From positions 1 through 13,623 of the forward strand of contig JAIDPP010000321.1 of assembly GCA_029062725.1 (NCBI GenBank): DNA of 13,623 nt, written 5' to 3'. Origin of the DNA: Muribaculaceae bacterium (GTDB lineage: Bacteria; Bacteroidota; Bacteroidia; Bacteroidales; Muribaculaceae). This document shows, in pieces, positions 13,515 to 13,623 of the stretch. Both the position numbers and the translations under genes were made by a program. Within the stretch, counting starts at the first letter, position 1. The number at the start of each line of letters is the position of its first letter. The notes beneath the pieces are model-generated. The model ran no database searches. It was not told the DNA's origin and worked only from the letters and a program-made list of their open reading frames with translations.

Positions 13515-13623
13515 CGTGTTTGTTTTTTGAGTTCAATTAATGCATCGATAAGGCTTCCATCGAGGTTAATGCCTTTTTCTTCCATCCTGTCGGTGATTTT
13601 ATGTTTGGTGTCACGTAGTACGC
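13511..13623 (-). CDS. C-terminal end of an unidentified cytoplasmic-looking protein (cut by window edge)
   Basis: Only the last 36 codons are present, reading VLRDTKHKITDRMEEKG and then INLDGSLIDALIELKKQTR-stop. The segment is charged and helical, with no signal or membrane trait. Its TGA overlaps the ATG of the outer-membrane protein (ATGA), so it is the upstream gene in the same operon and translation is coupled. A small regulator is possible because such genes often precede OMP_b-brl_3 genes, but the fragment does not allow an assignment. Confidence 0.6.
   Translation of the reverse strand, partial: VLRDTKHKITDRMEEKGINLDGSLIDALIELKKQTR

Overview
The window looks like a Bacteroidales chromosome (gut Bacteroides/Parabacteroides/Muribaculaceae type; I cannot narrow it further). 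The signs are TAnnTTTG-type promoters with a TTTG-like box about 20 nt upstream, few clear Shine-Dalgarno sites, Bacteroides-type tra genes (DUF4134, DUF4133, DUF3408), and an OMP_b-brl_3-type outer-membrane protein with a carboxypeptidase-regulatory-like N-terminus.

Positions 1 to about 7967 are one end of an integrative and conjugative element (ICE/CTn). From the inner side outward there is a minus-strand tra operon (ParA-like TraA, a DUF3408 protein, a two-HTH protein, a TraD-like membrane protein, TraE, and the first 16 codons of TraF running off the left edge). Next is a minus-strand mob operon (MobA-like accessory protein and MobB-like relaxase) that ends in a strong terminator. A hairpin-rich mob leader follows that is probably oriT, then a small plus-strand membrane protein with its own promoter. 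The element ends with a minus-strand tyrosine integrase. The integrase lies directly beside the 3' end of a tRNA gene with a CAU anticodon, the usual arrangement when a tRNA 3' end is the attachment site. The other att copy is not in the window.

The mob and tra promoters share an identical 14-bp word, TTGTAACACATTTC, 21 and 22 nt upstream of the -7 box, which suggests one regulator turns on DNA processing and pilus assembly together. The integrase promoter region carries three CTTGCAAG palindromes spaced exactly 12 bp apart, an operator-like array.

Positions 7968 to 13623 are read as chromosome: the tRNA with its promoter and terminator, a decayed stretch that seems to hold the C-terminal end of an IS30-like transposase, and two minus-strand gene groups. 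One encodes a secreted alpha/beta hydrolase, a hexapeptide acetyltransferase and a secreted cyclophilin-like protein with a sorting-type tail. The other encodes a small unknown protein (cut by the right edge), an outer-membrane beta-barrel protein and a small secreted protein. A 22-bp inverted repeat separates the two groups.

No defence system, CRISPR array or resistance gene is visible. The most original signals are regulatory: the shared mob/tra promoter word, the integrase iterons, an 18-bp fourfold repeat before traE, and the AATCRTACCG repeats around the integrase terminator.
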